NCBI GenBank assembly: GCA_022747635.1
Contig: JAKTNV010000002.1
Coordinates: forward strand, 110,257,869 to 110,321,868
Origin: Hetaerina americana
Taxonomy: Eukaryota > Arthropoda > Insecta > Odonata > Calopterygidae
Length of the DNA: 64,000 nucleotides
Direction of reading: 5' to 3'
This document shows, piece by piece, positions 23,640 to 35,057 of this stretch. Every line of letters starts with the position of its first letter. Position 1 is the first letter of the stretch. The notes below the pieces were generated by a model. That model saw nothing but the letters and a program-made list of their open reading frames with translations, ran no database searches and was not told the DNA's origin. Both the position numbers and the translations under genes were made by a program.

Positions 23640-23750
23640 GACGTTTAGTGGGCCGAGCCTGCTATCTTTGTCAGGGCGGATGAACCATCATTTTCACCTT
23701 CCTGGACCATCGCCTTAAAGGTAGATAGCAGGCTCGGCCCACTAAACGTC
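23640..23750. repeat. Perfect 28-bp inverted repeat with 55-bp spacer
   Basis: 23640-23667 is the exact reverse complement of 23723-23750 (core GTGGGCCGAGCCTGCTATC). Just left, 23610-23637 read on minus gives ATCGGGTGAGAAACCCGAGAAC, a small hairpin followed by a GAAAC-like box, faintly like the PLE hammerhead arms. It may be an inverted PLE terminus of another subfamily. Confidence 0.7.
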
Positions 23751-23769
23751 CGTGCAATCATCCTCGCCT

Positions 23770-25136
23770 TGAAGGTGGCGGCAGACAAAGCCTTCGCAAC
23801 GTCAGTACTGACCAACACTGACCGCCCGGAGCGAACCCCGAGAACTGTTTCCCTAGAAATGAGAAAAATTTATACATGGCCTTATATGCTCGATCTGGGA
23901 GATGTTGTGACTGACTCTCAGGGATCGCGTTTGAAATGTAAGAAACATAAAAGTCTCCTGTACTTGGATTCATAAAGACCATGAGGGAGCCACGCTTATT
24001 ATATTTTACTTACTTAATACACATTCCATTTTTGATATTTTTCATATGACTGGAGAAATTTGGAAATATTTCTTTCTTAACATGGATGAATTTTGATTTA
24101 GAATCTTTTGATAGTATTCATTATAATTTTTTTCAATAAAACACCGTTGGGTCGTTGAAATTTTTGTGAGGCCCGTGTGTGATGTCGGCGCTTATTGCGA
24201 TCATTGGGGAAAACCAGTCGCGTGTTCAACTTCCGTTTCAAAAGGACAAGCGTGGCGCACGTGGCGTAGTAGCGTGCGTGACCTTCACTGTAAGGGGTAA
24301 ATTGACGGAAGGAGGTAATGATTTAGGACTTCATTTTCTCCGGACAAAACTGCACGGGACAAAAACAACATACCTTGACTTTTACCCTGCGTGGATCATT
24401 TGCATGGTTGATTATGGACTTCCACGTGTCATTCTCACTAATTAAAATGTATACCTGTCTACCTTCTAACCGGTAATTTCTAAGTAAAAACAACCGATCA
24501 CTGTTACATTTGATTTAATTTCCTTTTTTTTTAAATTTTATGTTTCTCTCGTACCTTTTCTTCCCGTTTTTTTCTGCTCTTGATTGCAATAATTGCATCA
24601 ACAGCTGTTGGCTCCTCTTTTTCCTTCGTGTGGTTCATCTTTTATCCTATTGGTGTCTGTGCCACTACGTTGGGAAAATCGACCATGAAAAGGGTAATTA
24701 AATAGGAAATTAGGCAAGGGACGATGAAACTGTTAACTTGATTTAAAAAATACGCCCGTCCACTCGAGCGTATCACTCTCCGACTGCCTGTCGTGGAAAT
24801 ACGCATCATCCCTGATCTCGTGCGTATTTTAGTCCATGCTAAAAACGAAATCAGTCTTTTTGTGATGGTTTGTCGTATTTCATTTCCGTAAATAAATTAT
24901 TTAGATTTAGGATGACAAATAGTAAAAATGTTATCTTTCGGTTGTTATTCTTTCTTTTAATATTTGTTATTCCATCGAGAAATGTAAATTATTCCATCGC
25001 TCTGCACATGTTGGCGTTTCAACTCAGGACGGAATGAGGACGTCGACGTTTGGTCATTGTTTTTTATGGCTGCAAAAATTGTCATTAAAAAAATCAGGGC
25101 TGTCATTTTTCTCACCAATCCTCCGTCTCCATTTCC
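23770..25136. other. No recognised gene
   Basis: Only short frames; nothing recognised. Confidence 0.55.
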
Positions 25137-25215
25137 ATGTACAGCTACGAAACACCCCGCAATCCGCCGCAAGGGCGTATGGCGGGGGGTTTTAGGTCAC
25201 CACCCGTAAAACAGA
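25137..25215 (-). mobile_element. LINE-1 group: solo 3' end with hairpin
   Basis: The plus strand shows CCCCGCAATCCGCC then GGCGTATGGCGGGG, a GC hairpin matching those at 35067-35120 and 41062-41125, which follow LINE reading frames on the minus strand. No coding sequence remains. Confidence 0.6.
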
Positions 25216-25380
25216 ATACACCTCATGTTAAAAAAAAAACAAACAAATTCATGCAAATCTACACCCAAAGAGGCGAATGCGATATTCATGCGAAAATCTT
25301 TTTAACTGACTTGTATGTAAATCAACGCCAAATGCATCATGTACAAGCAATGTTAAATCTTGTCCTGACTTATCAATGGA

Positions 25381-25394
25381 ACGTATTCAATATT
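25381..25394. repeat. 14-bp target-site duplication, left
   Basis: ACGTATTCAATATT, repeated exactly at 25652-25665. Confidence 0.9.
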
Positions 25395-25449
25395 GGCTTA
25401 GGAGAAAAAAACACAATTTTATCTTTGCTTTTCTACAGAATAGACTTTA

Positions 25450-25494
25450 CTCGTCGACTAGTTTCGTTTACACAATAAACATCATCAGGACTAG
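25450..25494 (-). ncRNA. Hammerhead-ribozyme-like motif, left arm
   Basis: Identical in sequence and layout to 10329-10373: core CTGATGA, stem II GTTTA/TAAAC, GAAAC, cleavage position C. Confidence 0.75.
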
Positions 25495-25508
25495 TAGATC
25501 AGTAGGAT

Positions 25509-25553
25509 CTAGTCCTGATGATGTTTATTGTGTAAACGAAACTAGTCGACGAG
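25509..25553 (+). ncRNA. Hammerhead-ribozyme-like motif, right arm
   Basis: Exact reverse-complement copy of 25450-25494, so the two motifs are transcribed from opposite strands. Confidence 0.75.
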
Positions 25554-25651
25554 TAAAGTCTATTCTGTAGAAAAGCAAAGATAAAATTGTGTTTTTTTCT
25601 CCTAAGTTAATAATGGAATTCTACAAAGTTAAGGCCTCAACCATTCAGTGC

Positions 25652-25665
25652 ACGTATTCAATATT
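25652..25665. repeat. 14-bp target-site duplication, right
   Basis: Exact partner of 25381-25394. Confidence 0.9.
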
Positions 25666-25669
25666 TATA

Positions 25670-26575
25670 TGGTGACTTTGGTTTCTTACTATTATGATTC
25701 CTGGTTGTCTGGGGAAAGAACGATACTATCTCGTCTGGAGTATATCCAGCACAGATAGCATCGTTCCCTTATCTTTGTGATAGAGGAATTGCAGTGGCGC
25801 TCCCATATCCCTCCAGTCGCTGGAAAGCACATTAACATTGCATTATGAATATGGTGTTTCGCTGAAAATGATTTGCTTTTTATTCTGGTGTGTCGTAGAA
25901 CCATATATTATCGTGAGAAGACGAAGAACACCATTGCAAGCCGTTTGGGTTAAATTTATTGGCTCCTCTTTTAAGTATGACATGACTGCCCTTGGCTACA
26001 TCTCCGAAAGATTGCGTGGTTGGGGCGGGGGAGGGAAAGGGGTGGGCGCCAAGTTTTCCCTAACGAGTTATTACCGAGATGAGTTATGCGTTCTCTAGGG
26101 TTAGAGAGCCGGCTTTTTTCCCTCTCGCCATCCTCCCTTTGCCCCCCCCCCCCTCGTGTTCCGTAGCCTGCTCGCCGTTTTCAAGTTCCCCCGCGGGGAG
26201 ATGAAAAGGAGAATTTCGGAACGCAGCGTGACGCTCAGCGTTTATTTCCGCTGAAATCCCTTTCAGATGGCGACGGGTAATTTGAACGCGGTGCCGTCAG
26301 TATGATGCCGTCAGTGTGGTCGCCTCTCTTTTACTCGGAAGACTTAACGCAAGGAAAGAGAATGATGATGGGAGCGGATGGAGTGGTGAATTTGTGGACT
26401 TGCGAACATCCCCTCGACTGAATGAGTTAAGTCATCGGATGGCTTGAATCGTCGGAGGAATGAGCGACCGAGGAATGTGTGCGCTTGCCGAGGTGCATGC
26501 GTTCGGTGGTCAGCGTCTTACGTTCTCGTAGTATTCTTATGAGGGAAATTGGAGACGTTCTATTTCAGACTCTGC
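25670..26575. other. No recognised gene; C-run at 26143-26153
   Basis: 26000-26350 is somewhat GC-rich with a poly-C run near 26143-26153. No gene recognised. Confidence 0.5.
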
Positions 26576-26579
26576 CCGT

Positions 26580-26660
26580 AATGGATAGCTCAAGTGGATA
26601 AGTCGCCCTCGATGAGTCCCTCAATGCGTGACCGGGGTCGAATGTCGGAAGGGCGATGCA
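26580..26660 (+). mobile_element. tRNA-like SINE head (degenerate)
   Basis: A strong A box TAGCTCAAGTGGATAAG at about 26586, then GGGGTCGAATGTC as a damaged B box. The helices do not pair as in a true tRNA. Confidence 0.4.
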
Positions 26661-27274
26661 CCGGCGAGCGGGTGCATGCGTTCCCAGGGACTTGTTTCGC
26701 AAGCTCCCATTCATTTTTATTTTCGTGCTCACGTCGGAAGTCGCGTAGGGATTATTTATAGAGGTCGGAAATAATTATAAAATCGTGTGCTCTTTGCCAC
26801 TTACTAGAGATATCAATATTTTAGGTGTGATATGCTCTTGTTAAAAAAAAATACCTAATCGAAAGTCCATCCGTCTTCCCTTTCGTTGAAAATAATTTGT
26901 GATAGGTGATAATTAAATTATTAACCATATAAATTGAATGCTTTAATTGATCAGGTTCATTGTGTTGTATCGAAGGCAAAATAATTCACTTCATATGTTA
27001 TGACAGTTTTCTAATCATGAATATTGAATGAAATGTATAATTTAGAGGTCATATTTTTAATATTACCCAGTAAAAAAATTGATATTTGGAACAATTGTTA
27101 GATGAAATGTTATCCATGAAGAGAATTTTATTAGTCTAAACATTATGGGAGTGAAATTCTATAAACATTCTGCATTTATGTGATGTGGTTCATGGACGGG
27201 GAAGAGAATTTAATTATTCTGACTACGTCTTGGCTCCATCTTTTTCATTAGCTATCGAACACACCGTGTGTTTT

Positions 27275-27490
27275 GACGAGCCGAGTGGTTCTACCTGATG
27301 GATAGAGCTCTCGTCGAGTGACTGGTTGGTCTAGAGTTCGAATTCGGTCGATGCCTCGTGGCATCCTCAAAACAAAATTCAAGCGGTACGATTTTATGGG
27401 TTCGAATGTTGCGTGGATTTCTGGGAGACAGCGTGGAATTTAGGGAAAGAAATTAACTTCGCTATCCTGATACTATTGATTTTATGCAGG
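27275..27490 (+). mobile_element. tRNA-like SINE remnant
   Basis: GCCGAGTGGTTCTACC and a B-box-like AGAGTTCGAATTCGG near 27332-27346, followed by a body resembling 22330-22420 around GCGGTACGATTTTATGG. Confidence 0.45.
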
Positions 27491-27994
27491 TAATTTAATT
27501 TAATTAGAACTAAGATAACTTTAAAATATTATTTCAAGCGAGAATATGGGTTAAAGTTAAAGGAACAAGGAGCAACAACACATCAATGTCCTACGTCAAG
27601 AATAAACTGCGTAGCTGGAATTCGAGCTTAAGATAAGGAGGCTCTCCATTTGAAAATTTGTTGTCCACTAATTTTTTTAATCTCATAAATCCCAACTGGT
27701 AAGATTTCTGCAGAGTCCTACATCAACGTAGTCAAGTTTTACATTTTGGCAAATTTAGCATTTCAATATTCACGCCAAGTTTACCGCAATTAACCGTAAT
27801 GTGAATCCAAATAATTCCGTCTCGTCCACGAATTCCGTAACGATTACATAATATGAAGAGAGTGGCGAGGCATATGCGCTGAGAAGTCGTTGCTCTAATT
27901 AATCACCGAAACATTTTCATTTGTGCTTTTCGTAAGCAGCTTGGAATTGCCCATAAAACACCTTAGATTCTAGAGATTAATTTTAGAGATTTAA

Positions 27995-28770
27995 TCTATA
28001 ATTTAATCTTCGCTGCGTGAGTGGTTTCCAACCTAGCTGCTCTTATATATTGGATAAGCAACTACGTTTATCATAGCAACGTTTTGCAAATCTAGCTCCT
28101 CTACGCTGCCCGCGATCGAATTCGGCAATTAATCCAACTTCTTATGAGGACCCCATATTGTACTAGCAGCATATTTTAAATAAAGTCTAAACAACGACAG
28201 ATAACATAGCTGTTTATTTTTTTCATCACATATACTGAGTACTCTTCTAATAAATCCTAATTTTTTGGTAGTTTGTCCACATATTCCCCGTATGTGTTTC
28301 ACCCAGGAGAGATCGTGAGTGAGGGAAACGTATAAGTATATAATCGAGTTTCAGCGTATTTCGGTGTTCCCAATGCAGTAGGCGTTCGGGAGGGGATTTG
28401 GGGATTTTCCAAAAGAATTATCACTACGCACTTTTTTAAGTTTAATTCTAATTTCCAACTGTCGCGCCAGCGTTGTATAGCATCAAGGTCATCTGACTAA
28501 GCTAATGTGTCCTCAGGATCACGGATGTCACGGTAAGCCACTGTATCGTCGGCAAATAAATGTATCTTACCAGTGACTACGGAGTCAATGTCGTTAACGT
28601 AAAATAGGAATAAGAGACTTCCGAAATCACTTGGGAAGACCTGAAGTAACTTCTACTACATTTGAGCTAACTCAATCTGCGACTACCCTTTGTACCCGAC
28701 CATTCAAAAAGTCTTTAATCCAAACCCGAATATTTTTATCCATACCATATGCATCTCACTGCCATTATCA
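27995..28770 (-). pseudogene. LINE-1 group: reverse transcriptase fragment
   Basis: The longest RT stretch of this family in the window. Reading the minus strand in pieces: IRVWIKDFLNGRVQRVAD (upstream of the active site), VTSGLPKSVVSGS for the usual VTSGVPQGSVLGP, a FADD box (LPTIQWL frame and HLFADDTVAYRDIRDPEDT in another), DLDAIQRWRDSWKLELNLKKC, then the block homologous to 7690-8130. It contains many frameshifts and stops. It is 5' truncated, and its low end runs into a region homologous to 7722-7740. Confidence 0.85.
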
Positions 28771-31700
28771 CTCCCTTTCGTAAGGATCCATGAGATACGA
28801 GCCTTCCCCTTTCCTCCATCTTACGTAATTATCTGGTGCTATCATTACTTAAGCAAGTAGTCACCTGTTTTTCATAACATAAAATTAAAGCGTATTTGAG
28901 TTTCATGAAAGCATTTTTCACCACGATTTTTTTCTTGTCAATTCAGTCGCGCGTTTTTTCTGAATTAAAGTACATTGCCGTGAGTGAAAGCTTGCTTTTA
29001 CATATAAATGGTTTCAAAATGCAATAAAGCAAAGCGAAACTAATATTTCCAACTTCTTTGAGCGGGTTAGTTAAAGCTAAATAATCGCAAAGGGACAGTT
29101 TCATCAGTGGTCATTTGCATAGTTTGTTATTTGGTGATCAAGGAAAATTAAAAGAATTTCTTCCTAAGCAATGGCTGAAATAATTCTCTAATGGACCTTA
29201 TGTAAGATTAATCCTGAAATATTCCACCTCCTAGTAAGAAAATTTAATGAAATGGCACTCCTGAAAAGTCTGACGTACTTTAAGCACAGCTCCTTAAGTA
29301 TGCAACTTGGGACGTACACTTTTCATTACTTGGAAAAGCATTTATTTCATTCTTTTAAATTTGAAATGCGGTCGGAATGCTCTCCTACCTTTCACAGCAT
29401 TTTACAGGCGCAAGGCCTAGTTCCGGCTCGCAGAAGAACTAAGTTCCGTACATTTTAGGCCAAATACCGTAAGCCCTTCATGCTATTGTAAAGAAGACTC
29501 GAGTGTTTTTTTTATAAGTATGGCTTTGTCAACTGCTCACAGAGCTTCGAAATAATGTTTCGACGTTGAATGTTTAATAACCACCGTCCTCTTGCAAAAT
29601 AAATGCTATGTAAGCTACGCTTATTAATTTTTAAGCAGTCCGAGCAAGGAATTTCGACAATTAAGTTTTTTTCATTCCCGTCGATTGTTGGTTAGAAAAT
29701 TTATACTTATAGATATCCACGAAGATGTGTTCTATGATACCGTATTGACTCTTTACTCTTGAGTACCGGGTCTGGGAATATTGAATGAGAAATATTTGAA
29801 TGAAATATTGAAAATTTTGAAATATGATGCTATCGGCAGGAGGGGAATTGTAGCTCGTAGTGTGTCGCGGATAAATTTTTTTTTAATTTTACGAATTCAC
29901 CATTTCTGAAGCAATTTCCAAAATTTCTATTATTGCCCTATGATATTTGGTGTATGATCGTAATTTCCTCAAGGATATGTTCTCCACGCCTTATTTCTCA
30001 CGAATTCCAAACGGAACTGCGACATCGACGCTTACCTCCCAATCACTTGACTTCCTCCGTCAGTCGAACGGATTAAAAATGATCCGAGGGCGATGGCGTT
30101 GAGTGCGCCAGCGAATTCTCAATCGGGGACTTGAACGCCGGGCGGGCAGGACGCCGATTTAAGTGATCGATCGATCAGCGATCAGACTGCTGCTTCTTTA
30201 GGGTACCCGAGGCCAGGAAGTGGGGGGGATCCAGCTGAAAATGTACGCCCCCCTAGGTTTACGGCTCGGTATACCGCTTCTGTCTCTGTTTTATCGAACG
30301 GCACAGTTAAAGACACTGGAGTACCACTGAAATTAAATGTCAGTCGTGGAAAATCTTCCCAAAAATCAGTGAAATTCCTTAGAGTACGATTAAGTTCTTA
30401 CTCTTTGCAGTGTTATCCAATTAGAAAATTCGCGCATCGTCTTCAAGATTGGGTTCACAGCGATGTAATGGAGGCGTGCAGATGAGAATGCAATTGAGTG
30501 GAAATGGTGTCACTGCTGTGAGCTTTGAGGTGCAACATATTCCCTCATCAACGTATCCATCAACATCTCCCCCATCAACGTATCGACATATCCCATATTC
30601 CCTTGTGTGATGTCTCCCATGTCTTTGGAATGTCGGGCTAAAAAAAATTGAGTTTTCGTTTGGGATTCATGGAAAAAAGACAGAAATTCATAGATCAGCT
30701 TTCCGTGTCAACTCCTTTCTTTGCTAAACTTCTCGATGTATTGGATTACATAGCCATCGACGAGGGAGGGAGTGATTTTCAAACCAGAACAAAATTTTGC
30801 TGCTGTGGATCTCAGATTTCTTTCTCGAGGCAAGATCACACTATATCATGGGATTGGAGCTTGCAAAGCGCGAACTGGTCCAACGTTGACACACTTCCGA
30901 AACTGCCCACCCGCATTTTCTCTCTCTTCTGACATGCCTCCCTCCCCCGTGGTCAAAATTCATGTTTGGGTCCGTAACAGAGCCACTCTCCCCTCGCGAC
31001 CTCTTCGTATGTTTATTCCCTCGCCAGGGAAGGAATTCTCTCGGTCCTCCTCCATCGCCATACAATTCAGAACCACCCCACTTCCTTGTGTCGCTGGGAA
31101 ATTCGGTTCCCCCAATTCCTCCTTTCATTGTCTTCCGCTCGCCCCGCCTCATCCCCTCGGCGGACCGGCTTCTCCTTGCCCTCACCCATTCGCCGCCCCT
31201 GCCTGCGTGCTCCGGATTTAAAGAGTAGTGCCGTGAGCTCAACCAGCATTGCCAACCGTCCGATAAAACGGCCATGCTGGGTCTAGTATATTATTTTTAA
31301 GTTTTTACCTCCTACCTGTGCCATTCTTCTATTAATGTTTTGGTTCTTCTAAGATTTTAAGCTCGGCGTTATAGAGGCGAGGGGCGATCGGATTGGTCGG
31401 GACTGTTCTCTTAAATTTTGTTCAAAGAAAATATTAAGTATCTCATTTTCCCGTTCAGTAATAATCGCGTTTATGTGTGTATTGTGAGAATTAGGCCATT
31501 CTCATTGCTTACAATTGGGTTAGCGGGGAAATAATTGAACCAGTTAATGATATTTTATGGCTTAGAAGAATGTTTGCGAATGTTAGTAGGATAAATCAGA
31601 AAAATAATACATGAGAGTGGTGGCAGAAAGTTTTATGGTGGAAATTGGAGTGTTTAAAAAACTGAATACTTACCAGAGGCAGAAGGTGCCCTCCTTCTCC

Positions 31701-32224
31701 ACGTCTATTTTAGTGGAAATAGTTTTCTTCCGGAGAAACATACGTAAACATGGACTAACGGCATTTGGTGTTTGGCAGTTCGCGGGCGTTTTTTCGGTGC
31801 GAGGCGCCGGCTCTAGACAAATATGCAAGAACTGTTCAGTGCTCATTTGCTCATAATGGGGAATTGGACGAGGGGCGAATATGCAAACGGATGTTTGAGA
31901 TAAGAATGAGTGGTTTGAGAGGAAGGGGTAGAGAGTGGAGTTATGGGTGAATGAGGGGGAGGAGACACAATCAACATAAGGAATATTTAGTTTTCGGGAA
32001 CGGATGAAACATGCATGAAACTGTGTGATTGTGAAAGAGATGAGAGGAGAGGGCAGTGTGGGACACCATCTCAAAAATATCAGGCATTTTTCTTTGGCTC
32101 TCCATGCATCAAAATGGAGCGACGTGAAGAGTGTGTTTATAAGGTTTTAGATAAAAATTTATGGGAATAGAAAGAAAGGAGATGAATGGGAGAATACTAA
32201 CCACAAAAATAAAATGCATGGTAA
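28771..32224. other. No recognised gene
   Basis: Frames at 30772-31286 on both strands are side effects of a GC-richer stretch; none has a recognisable domain. 29870-29890 and neighbours are AT-rich. Confidence 0.5.
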
Positions 32225-32815
32225 AAATCGGGTCACTTTCACCGTGGTCCAAGAGTTCCAAGGCAAGATTGTCACACAAGCAGGGGCCCTTTGACAGCAC
32301 CTTGGGGACCATCTTGGCACATATCATTCTCATGGCTGAATCTTCCGTAAGAATCCAATGCACTGTGGTTTTCTGAATATTGCACTCTTTTGCACATCCT
32401 GACACATGGGGGGTCAATCAGAATTGAGCACGTGTCTCACTTTTTGCACGTTTTCATCACACTGTGTTGTTGATGGATGTGTCAAAGGCATTCCTCATCG
32501 TCAACCTCCTCTCTACCCTCCCGGAACATTCTGTGCAGAAGCAGAAAACCATCACTTGGGACGTTTCTCCATCTCCATAAGCATCCTTAACCATGGTCGT
32601 GGTCTCCGAACCCGATTTCCCGAGGTTCACACACCATTTTATCGCATATCATTGCTCCATTGGAGTGGTATCGTGAATTTGTGACAAGACCCTCGAACAG
32701 GGGTATAGTCTAGCAGCGATCCGCACATTGTAACGGCCCACAGTTAACTGACGTGGGTCGCGTTGCTTTCCCAAGATTTCTCACCATTTTTCCTTCCACG
32801 AATCGTCCCACACGT
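32225..32815 (-). pseudogene. Decayed mariner-like element (family M3), copy 1
   Basis: Minus strand. The transposase N-terminal part is readable in broken frames: ECNIQKTTVHWILTEDSAMRMICAKMVPKVLS (second helix-turn-helix region and the linker preceding the catalytic domain), then NLALELLDHGESDP. Upstream, 32440-32650 carries the first helix-turn-helix remnants. The catalytic residues are not present. It is homologous along its length to 55555-56140 in the same orientation. No intact terminal repeats found. Confidence 0.75.
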
Positions 32816-32869
32816 GTCGTCATCTTCGCCAGGAAAAATCCGTTTACTTACTTTTTTGGGACACTCTCT

Positions 32870-33130
32870 GTGCATTGTACGGAAAGGATGACTAGCGATG
32901 AAGTTCTGGGGATGGCAGGTGAAGAGGAACAAAGACTGTTGGGAGAAATTCCAAGTAGACAATATAAATGGTTGCAGGAGATAAGTGAGAGGGGAAATGG
33001 GATGCTGGTGAGAGTAATTGAGAGAGGCGAGTGCTGTGGAGGCGATGTCGTTGGGAGGAAGAGAATAAGCATTGTGGATGGAACCAAGGGAAACAGAGAG
33101 TATGCAGTGACAAAGAATGAGTTGTCGTAA
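32870..33130 (+). pseudogene. LINE-2 group: C-terminal fragment
   Basis: Reads SDEVLGMAGEEEQRLLGEIPSRQYKWLQEISERGNGMLVRVIERG, matching the end of the frame at 52758-53537 (NEEVLGMVGEERGLLGAILWRQEKWMKGILTGSGMLKTVIEAR). Only the last 80-90 residues survive. Confidence 0.75.
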
Positions 33131-33234
33131 TGTGTAGTATGAAGTTCTTGGATATTTTGTGTCGTGTTATCCAGGGAGTACAATGGTCCCCGTAGTGCCA
33201 GGGTCCATTGGAAACCCTCCCTAACCCTTTGCCC

Positions 33235-33436
33235 GACCCCGGTGGCGGCGGGTTGACGTCTGCCAACCCAGAGGTCTCGGGTTCGATTCCCGCCTAGGTG
33301 GATTTTTCTCCTCCTAGGGTTTGGGTGTTAGTTGTTTTGTTGTCTTTGATGAAATATGCAGGGGTATCGGCGGAAGAAGGGCCCATAGCCTTGATCTCGC
33401 CCCAACAAAGTTGATAAGTAAAATAAATAAATGAAT
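33235..33436 (+). mobile_element. SINE-B copy
   Basis: Head GGTGGCGGCGGGTTGACG with a near-perfect B box GGTTCGATTCC at 33280-33290. The body includes TCCTAGGGTTTGGGTGTT, GGCGGAAGAAGGGCCCATAG and GATCTCGCCCC, and ends in an AAATAAATAAATGAA tail. It pairs with 4915-5095; weak fragments occur at 38577-38630 and perhaps 37640-37700. Confidence 0.8.
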
Positions 33437-34110
33437 AGCTTGGTGGACCACTGCTAACAAGATAGAGAGAAAAGTTTAGAGGCTTGGAATTAATCTTTCG
33501 GGTCCCTTTACCCCCGGTTATCTTCTTCGTCTCTAGGATAATTTCTTAATTCATTGACTCGCTTAATTTTTTTTCATTTCTCTTCTCCTTTCATCGTTTT
33601 CCTTCCTTGTATCTTTCCCATTCCCATTCGCTTCTCATCCAGCCAAAGCCTCCCACCTCAGTTCCCCACTCGAGATGTCTAGCGGCCGGATCTATGCACC
33701 CGAAGACCTAGCGCGCCGCTTCCAATATGCCCCATACATTTGGTGTTATTCCATTTTGTTCCGATGGTGTTCATCGGGGGTCATCCGATCCTGTGATTAG
33801 TTCGACGGAACTCATCTCTTCTCTCGGTCGACATCCTCATGTCACTCAGCCCTTCTCATTTTGGCGTCCGCTATCACTTGTTCCCCGTATCGCAACCGCT
33901 GTCTCTCCCTCTCCCCTTCATCCCTTTCCATCTCTTTCCCCTCCAAGACTCTCCCCACCAGGCCTTCGCGTCCGAGAGCGAGTCCCATTATGGTTATGCC
34001 CCCTTCTTTCCCAAATTTTAAACAGTTTTCATTTCATTCAACCTGCCTGCCTTCGTTTGTTATCCGATCTTTTCATTCCGTCTCCATTATTCTCGTAATG
34101 AATAACTGAT
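33437..34110. other. No recognised gene
   Basis: Pyrimidine-rich from 33540 to 34080, giving overlapping frames rich in Ser, Pro, Leu and Phe. Not gene-like. Confidence 0.55.
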
Positions 34111-34111
34111 G

Positions 34112-34242
34112 GTAGCACTTTTCCAATTGATAAAATTGTTATTTTACGACCGATGTATTACATCATCATCAGGTGATGATCGAAACCCGGTCGATCGAAA
34201 AATAAAAAAAATAAAAATGTTATCAATTGGAAAAGTGGTACG
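34112..34242. mobile_element. Inverted PLE termini, collapsed centre
   Basis: Arms share GCACTTTTCCAATTGATAA in opposite orientation. The left (minus) arm keeps CTGATGA, an extra T and stem II GATGT/ACATC but has lost the GAAAC box. The right (plus) arm keeps GAAACCCGGTC but has lost stem II. Together they are a decayed version of the inverted hammerhead pair. Outer inverted bases CGTAATGAATAAC (34094-34106) recur at about 34297-34309. Confidence 0.65.
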
Positions 34243-34244
34243 AT

Positions 34245-35055
34245 CTTTTACGTTAGTTACCTTAAGCTACCTATTAAGGTAGATCATCTACGTACGTTAT
34301 TCATTACGTTAGACTTCCACCACATCACGCCTGATGCTACTCGATTTGCTCATCATTGTCCATTGGAGAACCTTCGATTTTTACTCAAGATTCCCTTAGA
34401 AAAAACACCAGGTAAGTCGCCTTCTCTCGCTTTTTTCCCCCAAGTTTCTATGGCGAGGAAGGGTTGGTTGGTTGGTCGTTTGGGGTGGAAACAAGGAAGG
34501 GGGGGCATCGGGACCACCCAAAAGCCGCGGGCATGTGGGCCACGTGTCAACTTCGTCCTCTGCGGATAGTGGGAGTGCGTTGTTTTCTTCCACGCGAGGG
34601 ATTGCGACGTGGATTGAAACTGCGTATCGGTGGTATTCTGAAATATGAGTCGCGGTGGGCACGTCGGACAGTCATCGGGTCCCCACCCCCCCTCACTCCC
34701 AACCCCTCACCCCTTCTGCCCTTGGTCCGAGCGCCGTCCGGCCCCTCGCTTTCATTGTGTTTCACGACTTCCCCTTGACCCACACCCGGGCTTTTTAGTT
34801 TTCTTGCCGAGGCAAGTCGGATTGGCCTTCGTCTCCTCCAGCGAGGGGGAGCGCGTGCGATGCCCGCGGTCGTCGCTTGGAAGAGGAGGGGCGGCGCGGA
34901 GAAAGACGGGCTCTCGACGCCCATCGGTCCGAGTCGCACGCCGACGCATTACCGAGCACTTCTCTTTTTTTGCTTCGGGAGTAATGTGTCGTTCTGCCCA
35001 ACAGTGAATCTCGTAGATGCGATGAAAAAGTGGAGGAGATGTTTACATCCGCGTT
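34245..35055. other. No firm gene; GC-rich patch 34590-35010
   Basis: 34590-35010 is CpG-rich. A perfect donor-like CAG|GTAAGT occurs at 34411/34412, but the frame before it starts with no ATG and I see no acceptor. Nothing supportable. Confidence 0.4.
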
Positions 35056-35057
35056 AC

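Larger units (their letters stand above)
25395..25651. mobile_element. Compact PLE-derived palindromic element
   Basis: A 257-bp insertion with perfect 14-bp target-site duplications. It is built from a perfect 98-bp inverted repeat (25397-25494 and 25509-25606) around a 14-bp spacer; each arm equals the 3' end of the PLE at 10274-10373, including its hammerhead-like motif. The right arm continues into ATGGAATTC (ATG at 25613), a 13-codon in-frame MEFYKVKASTIQC that resembles the MKEFHKVKPETVTL at 9891, before the duplication ends the element. It has no reverse transcriptase, so it must have moved in trans or been left by an abortive PLE insertion. Confidence 0.9.

Noticed and set aside
34402..34420. 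Exon end at the perfect donor CAG|GTAAGT
   Set aside because: No ATG-started frame and no convincing acceptor upstream; isolated donor-like sites are common.
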